Assembly (NCBI GenBank): GCA_036426205.1
Contig: CM071568.1
Location: forward strand, 217,042,527-217,106,526
Direction: 5' to 3'
DNA from: Ascaphus truei
Lineage: Eukaryota > Chordata > Amphibia > Anura > Ascaphidae
DNA: 64,000 bases
The notes below the pieces were generated by a model that saw nothing but the letters and a program-made list of their open reading frames with translations, was not told the origin of the DNA and did no database searches. A program made the position numbers and the translations under genes. Positions within the stretch are counted from its first letter, which is position 1. Each line of letters opens with the position of its first letter. Shown here piece by piece: positions 62,101 through 64,000 of this stretch.

Positions 62101-62332
62101 ACTTTTGGCGCTATATAAATAAAGACATACAATACAACCGTAACCTATTTTATGCACTATCCAGTGATGTTTCATATTTGCTATTTACCCTTTTCTCAAT
62201 TTGCAGTAAAAACCCCTACAGATACTACTCCAAAACCGAAACGACCGCCAAAGCCAAAGAAGACAGAGCTTTTGGTGAATTCTGATTCTGAATTAGAGTT
62301 TGGTGCTCCAAAGAAGCCTATAACGCCCAAAG
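17526..62332 (+). CDS. TOP2B: TOP2B, DNA topoisomerase II beta (34 exons in window, 3' end missing)
   Basis: This is the homodimeric nuclear type IIA topoisomerase. It cuts both strands of one DNA helix, passes another through using ATP, and reseals, relaxing supercoils during transcription and development. Thirty-four exons join in one frame into residues 1-1550. They are GHKL ATPase and transducer (about 40-460), TOPRIM (E486, D566, D568, D570), winged helix and tower with active Tyr830 next to Arg829, coiled-coil gate, and a charged tail. Residues sit nine positions later than in human TOP2B. The N-terminus (MSKSGGG) and the acidic [11 protein letters not shown] tail mark it as beta, not alpha. 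The start has A at -3 and aligns with the human start. Two terminal exons should lie beyond 64,000. Confidence 0.97.
20512..20590 (+). repeat. Dispersed repeat, copy 2 (shared with 15138-15205)
   Basis: GGAAGTAATACATT and GTTACCTCTCGTTTTCAAG recur here with small changes from the intergenic copy, in the same orientation. Confidence 0.75.
21591..21798. mobile_element. hAT-type MITE with perfect 8-bp target duplication
   Basis: A 208-bp element starts CAGTGGTTTCCAA and ends TTGAAAAACACTC, imperfect inverted ends like those of Charlie/MER5-type hAT elements. It is flanked by TTCTAAGC at 21583-21590 and 21799-21806. It carries no coding sequence. A related fragment lies at 47178-47305. Confidence 0.85.
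23275..23445 (+). CDS. TOP2B: TOP2B exon 2 (residues 28-84)
   Basis: Acceptor TTAG, donor GTGAAC, phase 0 at both ends. Encodes [12 protein letters not shown], a short Asn/Lys/Glu linker, then [20 protein letters not shown], the strap that opens the ATPase domain. An internal Met at 23350 is not the start, because exon 1 supplies one in frame. Confidence 0.97.
23879..23969 (+). CDS. TOP2B: TOP2B exon 3 (residues 85-114)
   Basis: Encodes [11 protein letters not shown]...[10 protein letters not shown], the start of the GHKL ATP-binding fold. Ends after the first base of the Val115 codon. Residue 85 is Thr where human beta has Phe. Confidence 0.97.
24292..24597. mobile_element. hAT-type MITE (GAGGTGGGCAACC ends)
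   Basis: A 306-bp element begins CCGAGGTGGGCAACC and ends GGTTGCCCACCTCTG, near-perfect inverted ends typical of hAT elements. The flanking 8 bp are TCATAGAG and TCCTAGAG, a target duplication with one change. It lies in intron 3 and is non-coding. Confidence 0.85.
24732..24951. repeat. Fold-back palindrome, about 90-bp arms
   Basis: Bases 24732-24821 pair with 24858-24951 around a 36-bp loop, with few mismatches. The left arm and loop contain a hammerhead-like core on the minus strand (24811-24839), and the right arm repeats the GTCCGAAACGTTG word. It lies in intron 3. Confidence 0.8.
25637..25700 (+). CDS. TOP2B: TOP2B exon 4 (residues 115-135)
   Basis: Encodes [13 protein letters not shown], the conserved GHKL N-box whose Asn coordinates the ATP magnesium. 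Acceptor ATAG, donor GTAAGT. Ends after two bases of Pro136. Confidence 0.97.
26429..26574 (+). CDS. TOP2B: TOP2B exon 5 (residues 136-184)
   Basis: Encodes the ATP-lid glycine motif NNGKGIP (residues 145-151) and the [14 protein letters not shown] stretch. Donor GTAAGA, followed by the intron holding a LINE. Confidence 0.97.
26575..29885 (+). other. TOP2B intron 5
   Basis: A 3.3-kb intron. Its right half is a minus-strand LINE (about 27635-29700). The left 1 kb has no recognised element. Confidence 0.8.
27635..29700 (-). mobile_element. 5'-truncated CR1/L2/Rex1-type LINE
   Basis: On the minus strand a reverse transcriptase runs from about 29690 to 28449 in one open frame, then continues in another frame to about 27930 ([25 protein letters not shown] words), so one frameshift near 28460-28480 separates the last part. 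Motifs include [12 protein letters not shown] (motif A), [13 protein letters not shown] (motif B) and YADD (28755-28766, motif C). The 3' tail reads GCGCTATATAAATAAAG and is shared with 61640-62138. The endonuclease region is missing through 5' truncation, as usual for LINE copies. Confidence 0.9.
29886..29983 (+). CDS. TOP2B: TOP2B exon 6 (residues 185-217)
   Basis: Encodes [15 protein letters not shown] (from residue 185), the phosphate-binding glycine loop of the GHKL ATPase, and ends KHSFKQ. The acceptor is a CAG placed before five G residues; only this position keeps the frame. Confidence 0.97.
31030..31235 (+). mobile_element. SINE or LINE-tail fragment with MIR/L2-like sequence
   Basis: GTGACCTTGGACAAGTCACT (about 31056) is the well-known core word of MIR/CORE-type SINEs. 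The end GTGAAGCGCTTTGAGTCCCA and then GCGCTATATGAAAAATTATT resembles L2-type 3' ends. It lies in intron 6. The exact 5' boundary is uncertain. Confidence 0.7.
31624..31836 (+). CDS. TOP2B: TOP2B exon 7 (residues 218-288)
   Basis: Encodes [10 protein letters not shown]...[14 protein letters not shown]...[12 protein letters not shown], the end of the ATPase fold and the start of the transducer. Phase 0 at both ends. Confidence 0.97.
31928..32101 (+). CDS. TOP2B: TOP2B exon 8 (residues 289-346)
   Basis: Encodes [18 protein letters not shown]...[16 protein letters not shown]...NSIATTK of the transducer domain. Only 91 bp separates it from exon 7. The following intron carries the Penelope-like element. 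Confidence 0.97.
32129..32156. repeat. (AT)n microsatellite
   Basis: A perfect TA run in intron 8, just downstream of exon 8. Similar runs occur at about 41329-41352. Confidence 0.85.
32348..33316. mobile_element. Insertion nested in the Penelope-like terminal repeat, mostly a palindrome
   Basis: The words ATAACCATAAAGTG (about 32334-32347) and ATAAGCATAAAGTG (about 33314-33327) flank it, a probable target duplication with one change. Its main part is a palindrome, 32520-32830 against 33002-33312, each arm 311 bp and almost identical, with a 171-bp loop. The loop holds CCGGAAGTGACGCGACG twice. The family is not recognised. Confidence 0.7.
33313..33866 (-). repeat. Penelope-like terminal repeat, left copy (inverted)
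   Basis: The reverse complement matches 35494-36060 over about 550 bp with scattered changes. A hammerhead-like core lies at 33720-33746 on the minus strand. Confidence 0.85.
34556..34903 (-). pseudogene. GIY-YIG endonuclease domain of the Penelope-like element
   Basis: An open frame of about 115 residues reads [38 protein letters not shown] and [10 protein letters not shown]. The [18 protein letters not shown] block is the GIY-YIG core of vertebrate Penelope-like elements, with the GRT Arg and the later Glu/His segment in order. It overlaps the end of the reverse transcriptase fragment in another frame, so the original single gene has a frameshift here. Confidence 0.85.
34894..35244 (-). 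pseudogene. C-terminal reverse transcriptase/linker of the Penelope-like element
   Basis: An open frame of 116 residues includes [24 protein letters not shown] and [20 protein letters not shown], the linker between reverse transcriptase and endonuclease in Penelope-like elements. The catalytic core that should lie upstream (above 35244) is not intact. Confidence 0.8.
35494..36060 (+). repeat. Penelope-like terminal repeat, right copy
   Basis: Forward-oriented partner of 33313-33866. A hammerhead-like core lies at 35619-35643. Bases 36037-36110 continue the match to the outer left end at 32284-32347. Confidence 0.85.
36274..37044. mobile_element. 771-bp insertion with 16-bp target duplication, family unknown
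   Basis: TTATATTGTGCTAGAA stands at 36258-36273 and again at 37045-37060, flanking the insert exactly. Inside, GGATATACA(A/G)GTGGGTAAT words repeat (about 36621 and 36671). The long variable-type duplication suggests target-primed reverse transcription, as for a LINE fragment. No coding domain is recognised. Confidence 0.75.
37846..37947 (+). CDS. TOP2B: TOP2B exon 9 (residues 347-380)
   Basis: Encodes [11 protein letters not shown]...[16 protein letters not shown] in the transducer. Phase 0 at both ends, acceptor TGTAG, donor GTAAGT. Confidence 0.97.
38087..38241. mobile_element. MITE, family 1, copy 1
   Basis: Starts AAGGCTATGCTTATAGTGCC and ends ATATAAGCGCAGCCTT, imperfect inverted ends. 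The interior (GATCGCGACCAAG, GGCAATGCATTTGTTTT) matches 41625-41795. It lies in intron 10. Confidence 0.8.
38345..38482 (+). CDS. TOP2B: TOP2B exon 10 (residues 381-426)
   Basis: Encodes [20 protein letters not shown] followed by QTK at 401-403, the conserved loop whose lysine contacts the ATP gamma-phosphate from the transducer. Donor GTTAGT. Confidence 0.97.
39101..39207. repeat. Small fold-back palindrome, about 40-bp arms
   Basis: TTTTATTCACAGATCAACGT at 39111 pairs with the arm ending GATCTGTGAATAAAA at 39194. The loop is 24 bp. It lies in intron 10. Confidence 0.75.
39364..39502 (+). CDS. TOP2B: TOP2B exon 11 (residues 427-472)
   Basis: Encodes [19 protein letters not shown]...[14 protein letters not shown], the linker from the ATPase half to the DNA-cleaving core. 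Ends after one base of Gly473. Confidence 0.97.
40190..40400. repeat. GC-rich dispersed repeat, family 2, copy 1
   Basis: CATTTAAATTAAATGCCG, GAGGCCTCT and a TTTGACGC word occur in the same order as in 48930-49160. It lies in intron 11. The class is unknown. Confidence 0.65.
40543..40700 (+). CDS. TOP2B: TOP2B exon 12 (residues 473-525)
   Basis: Encodes [10 protein letters not shown] with TOPRIM Glu486 and then [17 protein letters not shown]. The metal-binding Glu and the PLRGK motif define type IIA enzymes. A 15-C tract lies about 10 bases before the acceptor. Confidence 0.97.
40786..40911 (+). CDS. TOP2B: TOP2B exon 13 (residues 526-567)
   Basis: Encodes [20 protein letters not shown] and ends MIMTDQ, placing TOPRIM Asp566 at the end of the exon. 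Only 85 bp separates it from exon 12. Confidence 0.97.
41625..41795. mobile_element. MITE, family 1, copy 2
   Basis: Ends TAGGCTACGCTTATAGTGCC and GGCACTATAAGCGCAGCCTA are near-perfect inverted repeats. The interior matches 38087-38241. It lies in intron 13 and is a better-preserved copy. Confidence 0.85.
41796..42751. other. Rest of TOP2B intron 13, unrecognised
   Basis: About 42000-42540 reads like decayed coding sequence of a mobile element (several short Ser/Glu-rich frames) but no domain can be named. Confidence 0.35.
42752..42862 (+). CDS. TOP2B: TOP2B exon 14 (residues 568-604)
   Basis: Encodes [20 protein letters not shown]. Asp568 and Asp570 complete the DxDxD magnesium site begun in exon 13. 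Phase 0 at both ends. Confidence 0.97.
42951..43056 (+). CDS. TOP2B: TOP2B exon 15 (residues 605-639)
   Basis: Encodes [20 protein letters not shown]...IKYYK. The acceptor is AAG, less common than CAG or TAG, but the frame and homology require it. The donor is GTTTGT, weaker than the others. Confidence 0.95.
43265..43374 (+). CDS. TOP2B: TOP2B exon 16 (residues 640-676)
   Basis: Encodes [20 protein letters not shown]...[17 protein letters not shown] follows KYYK from exon 15, giving the conserved YYKGLGTS motif of the TOPRIM region. Confidence 0.97.
43581..43673 (+). CDS. TOP2B: TOP2B exon 17 (residues 677-707)
   Basis: Encodes [18 protein letters not shown]...[11 protein letters not shown], the linker before the winged-helix domain. 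Acceptor CTGCAG, donor GTAAAG. Confidence 0.97.
43778..43892 (+). CDS. TOP2B: TOP2B exon 18 (residues 708-745)
   Basis: Encodes [20 protein letters not shown] and [10 protein letters not shown], entry to the winged-helix DNA-binding domain. Ends after one base of Gly746. Confidence 0.97.
43893..44869 (+). other. TOP2B intron 18
   Basis: Contains two adenine runs (about 44478-44499 and 44513-44524) and otherwise unrecognised AT-rich DNA. Confidence 0.6.
44870..44991 (+). CDS. TOP2B: TOP2B exon 19 (residues 746-786)
   Basis: Encodes [16 protein letters not shown]...[18 protein letters not shown], the winged-helix recognition segment. One of the most conserved blocks of the enzyme. Confidence 0.97.
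45110..45258 (+). CDS. TOP2B: TOP2B exon 20 (residues 787-835), active-site exon
   Basis: Encodes [37 protein letters not shown] and IFTML. Tyr830 is the nucleophile that forms the 5'-phosphotyrosine link to cut DNA, and Arg829 precedes it. The following intron holds a large palindrome. Confidence 0.97.
45510..46720. repeat. Large fold-back palindrome, about 340-bp core arms
   Basis: Bases 45595-45937 (343 bp) pair with 46333-46669 (337 bp) with small differences, and weaker pairing continues outward to about 45512 and 46720. The spacer is about 395 bp. It lies in intron 20, directly after the active-site exon. A single-stranded transcript could fold back here. Family unknown. Confidence 0.8.
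47178..47305. mobile_element. hAT-type MITE fragment related to 21591-21798
   Basis: GTCTGAGATCAGATGCATT, TTCTTCTGT and AAATGACCTGAA occur in the same order as in the intron 1 MITE. The ends are not preserved. Confidence 0.7.
47653..47884 (+). CDS. TOP2B: TOP2B exon 21 (residues 836-913)
   Basis: Encodes [20 protein letters not shown] and [18 protein letters not shown]. Ile881 corresponds to the isoleucine that intercalates into and bends the gate DNA in human TOP2. Largest core exon at 232 bp. Confidence 0.97.
47885..48685 (+). other. TOP2B intron 21
   Basis: Contains an adenine run at about 48291-48307. No element is recognised. Confidence 0.6.
48686..48820 (+). CDS. TOP2B: TOP2B exon 22 (residues 914-958)
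   Basis: Encodes [20 protein letters not shown]...[12 protein letters not shown] of the tower domain. Phase 0 at both ends. Confidence 0.97.
48930..49160. repeat. GC-rich dispersed repeat, family 2, copy 2
   Basis: Shares GGCATTTAAATGAAATGCCG, GAGGCCTCT and CCTTTGACGCCGG with 40190-40400. It contains a CpG-dense patch with GACGTCAC words. It lies in intron 22. Confidence 0.65.
50078..50278 (+). CDS. TOP2B: TOP2B exon 23 (residues 959-1025)
   Basis: Encodes [20 protein letters not shown]...[18 protein letters not shown]...[10 protein letters not shown] of the tower. Donor GTAAAT, then the longest intron after intron 1 and intron 8. Confidence 0.97.
51650..53170 (+). pseudogene. DIRS-like retrotransposon remnant (reverse transcriptase region)
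   Basis: About 52440-52550 encodes [30 protein letters not shown] and, in the next frame, FTALPF, the order found in DIRS-type reverse transcriptase. Further on, about 52760-52850 reads like the [16 protein letters not shown] stretch that follows. Many stops and frame changes are present. The words CCCTAACACG(A/G)(C/T)AGTGC flank it at about 51285 and 53256, possibly its ends. No tyrosine recombinase is seen. Confidence 0.6.
53440..53800. repeat. GC-rich MITE-like block
   Basis: Begins AGGCTTAGTCCATAGACAC and ends CACCATGTCCGAGGCCTTA, weakly inverted ends around a CpG-rich interior with a small hairpin (GCACGCTTCCGCAAGCGTGC). The abrupt GC change against AT-rich intron sequence marks it as inserted. 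Confidence 0.5.
54164..54359 (+). CDS. TOP2B: TOP2B exon 24 (residues 1026-1090)
   Basis: Encodes [20 protein letters not shown]...[15 protein letters not shown]...[14 protein letters not shown], the coiled-coil leading to the C-gate. Ends after one base of Glu1091. Confidence 0.97.
54360..55457 (+). other. TOP2B intron 24 with AT microsatellite
   Basis: A TA-rich run spans about 54986-55062. The rest is not recognised. Confidence 0.6.
55458..55549 (+). CDS. TOP2B: TOP2B exon 25 (residues 1091-1121)
   Basis: Encodes [20 protein letters not shown] and AWKEAQEK of the C-gate coiled coil. Donor GTAGGT. Confidence 0.97.
55798..55953 (+). CDS. TOP2B: TOP2B exon 26 (residues 1122-1173)
   Basis: Encodes an acidic spacer ([19 protein letters not shown]) and then [18 protein letters not shown], the conserved close of the C-gate. 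The acidic part differs between species. Confidence 0.96.
56447..56530 (+). CDS. TOP2B: TOP2B exon 27 (residues 1174-1201)
   Basis: Encodes [20 protein letters not shown] and AAFVEELD, the last conserved segment of the enzyme core. Phase 0 at both ends. Confidence 0.97.
57054..57248 (+). CDS. TOP2B: TOP2B exon 28 (residues 1202-1266)
   Basis: Encodes [20 protein letters not shown]...[18 protein letters not shown]...KKMLKKKK. Start of the basic C-terminal region. The intron after it carries a 20-bp minisatellite. Confidence 0.96.
57771..57930. repeat. 20-bp minisatellite, exactly 8 copies
   Basis: Unit GGAGGTGCCCGCAGATGTTA, with the sixth base alternating C/G and the seventh T/C, repeats eight times without indels in intron 28, ending 44 bp before exon 29. 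It is a direct tandem repeat with no spacers. Confidence 0.95.
57975..58110 (+). CDS. TOP2B: TOP2B exon 29 (residues 1267-1311)
   Basis: Encodes [20 protein letters not shown] and [12 protein letters not shown]. The acceptor is AAG; homology to human GDLDTAAVKVEFDEEF fixes it. Part of the poorly conserved tail. Confidence 0.93.
58111..58693 (+). other. TOP2B intron 29
   Basis: No repeat or element is recognised apart from short T and A runs near 58625-58655. Confidence 0.5.
58694..58858 (+). CDS. TOP2B: TOP2B exon 30 (residues 1312-1366)
   Basis: Encodes [37 protein letters not shown] and [13 protein letters not shown]. The SDSD/E runs are the serine-acid type often phosphorylated by CK2, and [10 protein letters not shown] is conserved with human. 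Confidence 0.95.
58859..59797 (+). other. TOP2B intron 30
   Basis: Short A and T runs and a short TA repeat (about 59704-59714). Nothing else is recognised. Confidence 0.5.
59798..60014 (+). CDS. TOP2B: TOP2B exon 31 (residues 1367-1438)
   Basis: Encodes [20 protein letters not shown], a GAC-repeat-coded Asp run, and a [19 protein letters not shown] segment. [11 protein letters not shown] is a hallmark of TOP2 tails. The donor is used after two bases of Glu1439. Confidence 0.95.
60176..60252 (+). CDS. TOP2B: TOP2B exon 32 (residues 1439-1464)
   Basis: Encodes [20 protein letters not shown] and EKVED, matching the human DLFSFPSYSQKSED region in position and length. Phases match both neighbours. 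Confidence 0.92.
60365..60496 (+). CDS. TOP2B: TOP2B exon 33 (residues 1465-1508)
   Basis: Encodes [20 protein letters not shown], then three perfect 12-bp units for Ala-Glu-Lys-Pro (residues 1489-1500, bases 60436-60471), then ASKGSTKK. The acceptor is AAG. The repeat has no counterpart in the human protein as I know it and looks like a recent expansion. Confidence 0.9.
60436..60471 (+). repeat. TOP2B: 12-bp coding repeat, three units (AEKP)3
   Basis: GCAGAAAAACCT is present twice perfectly and a third time with a final C, in frame, inside exon 33. It lengthens the disordered C-terminal tail without shifting the frame. Confidence 0.9.
60497..62206 (+). other. TOP2B intron 33
   Basis: The left 1.1 kb holds no recognised element. 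The right part is a LINE-type 3' end (61640-62138). Confidence 0.6.
61640..62138 (+). mobile_element. LINE 3' end or derived SINE, same tail as the intron 5 LINE
   Basis: TGTGAAGCGCTGAGTACAC, then GGCGCTATATAAATAAAG and ACATACAATACAA, match the tail of the minus-strand LINE at its 3' end (about 27635-27700). Upstream, TTAGATTGTAAGCTCTTCGG is a common word of L2/Rex-type 3' regions. No coding is seen. Confidence 0.75.
62207..62332 (+). CDS. TOP2B: TOP2B exon 34 (residues 1509-1550), last exon in window
   Basis: Encodes [19 protein letters not shown] and [20 protein letters not shown]. The [11 protein letters not shown] cluster (residues 1517-1527) is a plausible nuclear localisation signal; the human tail has one in the same region. 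Ends after one base of the next codon, so a further exon must follow outside the window. Confidence 0.94.
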
Positions 62333-64000
62333 GTAAATGACGGCTTGGCTTGCTGAGCAAATTTCTTAATGAGTCATATTTACAAAGCAATGCTATGACA
62401 TAACACACCTTCCAGCGACGGAATACACATTACGGCTCATTGACTTGAATGGGGCCGTAAGATATCTTCCACATCCATAGTGTCTTGTGGCTTTGCACTG
62501 TTTGTTTTATCCAGTCGGTGTGTGTGTGTATAAGATTTAGTGTACACTTTGAGATCATCAGAGCAGTGTATTTAACACTATTGCCCATATAGTTTTGGCA
62601 GGGTGCTCCAGAACATCCAGGGACTTGCGCTACTCCCATTGAGAATACAATATGTATGCTGTGGTCTAAATAGTGCACATACTCTTAGAATAAGAATTCA
62701 AATAGATTTGAACTTTTACATCACAACATACAGGCTCTCTGCCTCAGCTTAAACATTAGATTATAACGAGACAATTACTTTGACACATGGAAGTAGCTTG
62801 GTAATAAGAGCACTGCTCTTGAAGTGGGTGGGTCAACCTTTCTTATGACCTTTGTCAATTCACCAATATTATTGCAAGCTCTTCGGTGATATGACTCATT
62901 ATGCCTGCAAAATTCTATGTATAGCGCCGCGTACACTCGCAGCACTATATAAAAGGAGACATTATACTGGCATACAGTGTGAGCACATTTCATCAACAAG
63001 AGGGGGAAAAAAACTTTTCATCGTGACTCTAGAGAATATACCAGGGTTATTTTGGGAAGATGTATATGACAAAAAAAGCTTGAACTGCTGGACCTGAAGC
63101 GAGAACTCTCAAAAACTTGTCTTATAATATCAATTGTTTGCCCAAATAAAAAGGGTATCCCTTAATACTGAAGTACTCATTTACTCTGCACTATTGCAAC
63201 TGGACTAACAAGGCTAATTCTACTTCATTTGTGACAACCACATCAAAAAATATCTTGCATCCGATAGGTTGCATGTACTGTCGCATTTCCAAGTAGTGAA
63301 CAAATTATAGCGATGCGCGGTAAATGTTAATGTCTTAAAACTGCAGGTCAATATGTGCAGCAATACAATCTGCACACCGACAAGTGATTAGCTAAGTTGC
63401 AGATCAATCCGTTCTCCTGTAATCGTTCGCTGTGCTCGGGGTTATTTAATTCAGTTATTGCTGCAAGACAGTACCCACAATGCAAAGTTGTGTGTGGAAT
63501 ATCATGTGACCAGGCAGTTACTAGATACAGAGTGCCAGGTGGAGGAGAACCCCCTTTTTTGTGTTGTGTTTCCCTTATGTCCAATATGTTTTTTATGTAG
63601 CTTTAATAAACTTTTTTACTTGTCCCCCACCCGGTGAGTTGTGAGTGCTTCCAGGCATATCTGGCTGTCCGCCAATCCTCTTTGCTGTTCTTAGTTACTA
63701 GATACAATTGGTGCACTGTTAGGGAGAGGCAGGGCCGCCGAGCGGGGGGTGGGACGGGAGAGGCAGCTGGGGCTGGTGTCCCTTGCCCGCTGGCTGGGGG
63801 GGGCCCGGCTTGCCGGCGCTGCAAATTGGGGGTGTGACTTTGTAAATGGTTTCTATACAAAAATGCATGTTACATTAGAATACATTTAAAATGTCTTTAA
63901 AAATTGATAATAAAAAAAAATACTGCTACAAGTATTTTCTCATAGTACAGAACTGATTTATTTAAAAAAAAAACCACGTAGGATATTACTTTAACTGCCG
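62333..64000 (+). other. TOP2B intron 34, running off the window
   Basis: No further TOP2B exon is visible. A short LINE-tail-like piece (CAAGCTCTTCGG at about 62876, then GCACTATATAAAAGGAGAC at 62941-62959) and a GC-rich patch (about 63725-63830) lie here. The right edge is plain AT-rich DNA. Confidence 0.6.

Overview
This window is a piece of vertebrate nuclear genome, most likely from an amphibian and probably a frog. It holds one host gene, DNA topoisomerase II beta (TOP2B), on the + strand. The rest is transposon-rich DNA. The organism call is an inference. The protein is clearly a vertebrate beta-type topoisomerase II, introns are mostly 0.1 to 6 kb, and the transposon mix is one I associate with amphibian genomes: Gmr1-like Ty3/gypsy, Penelope-like, DIRS-like, CR1/L2/Rex1-type LINE and many hAT-type MITEs.

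Layout. Bases 1-16,600 are intergenic and almost wholly repetitive: a broken LTR-element copy with a lone LTR (1-1,085); low-complexity CA-rich and C-rich blocks (1,828-3,425 and 8,540-10,600); one LTR element with both LTRs and a 4-bp target duplication but decayed coding (3,680-8,526); an inverted-repeat unit (12,011-12,258); and a minus-strand PNMA/gag-like remnant (12,295-13,340). A CpG-rich block (about 16,660-17,525) precedes the TOP2B start codon at 17,526. From there to 62,332 I place 34 coding exons with GT donors and AG acceptors whose phases join without a break to encode residues 1-1550. By comparison with the human gene (36 exons, about 1,620 residues), the last two exons, about 75 residues, should lie beyond the right edge.

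How the gene works. Exons 2-11 encode the GHKL ATPase and transducer. Exons 12-14 encode the TOPRIM metal site (E486, D566, D568, D570). Exons 18-21 encode the winged-helix and tower regions with the DNA-cleaving Tyr830 and the probable DNA-intercalating Ile881. Exons 26-34 encode the divergent, acidic and basic nuclear C-terminal tail. All key catalytic residues are present.

Introns carry a 5'-truncated LINE (intron 5), a Penelope-like element with a 16-bp target duplication and a second insertion beside it (intron 8), a DIRS-like remnant (intron 23), several MITE families, an eight-copy 20-bp minisatellite (intron 28) and several fold-back palindromes with arms up to about 340 bp. The most interesting non-coding signal is a recurring small motif (core NNGANRA, then A, a short stem-loop, then GAAAC) at six places with compensating stem changes. 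It resembles the hammerhead ribozyme core known from Penelope-like elements, and two of the six copies lie in the inverted terminal repeats of the Penelope-like element here.
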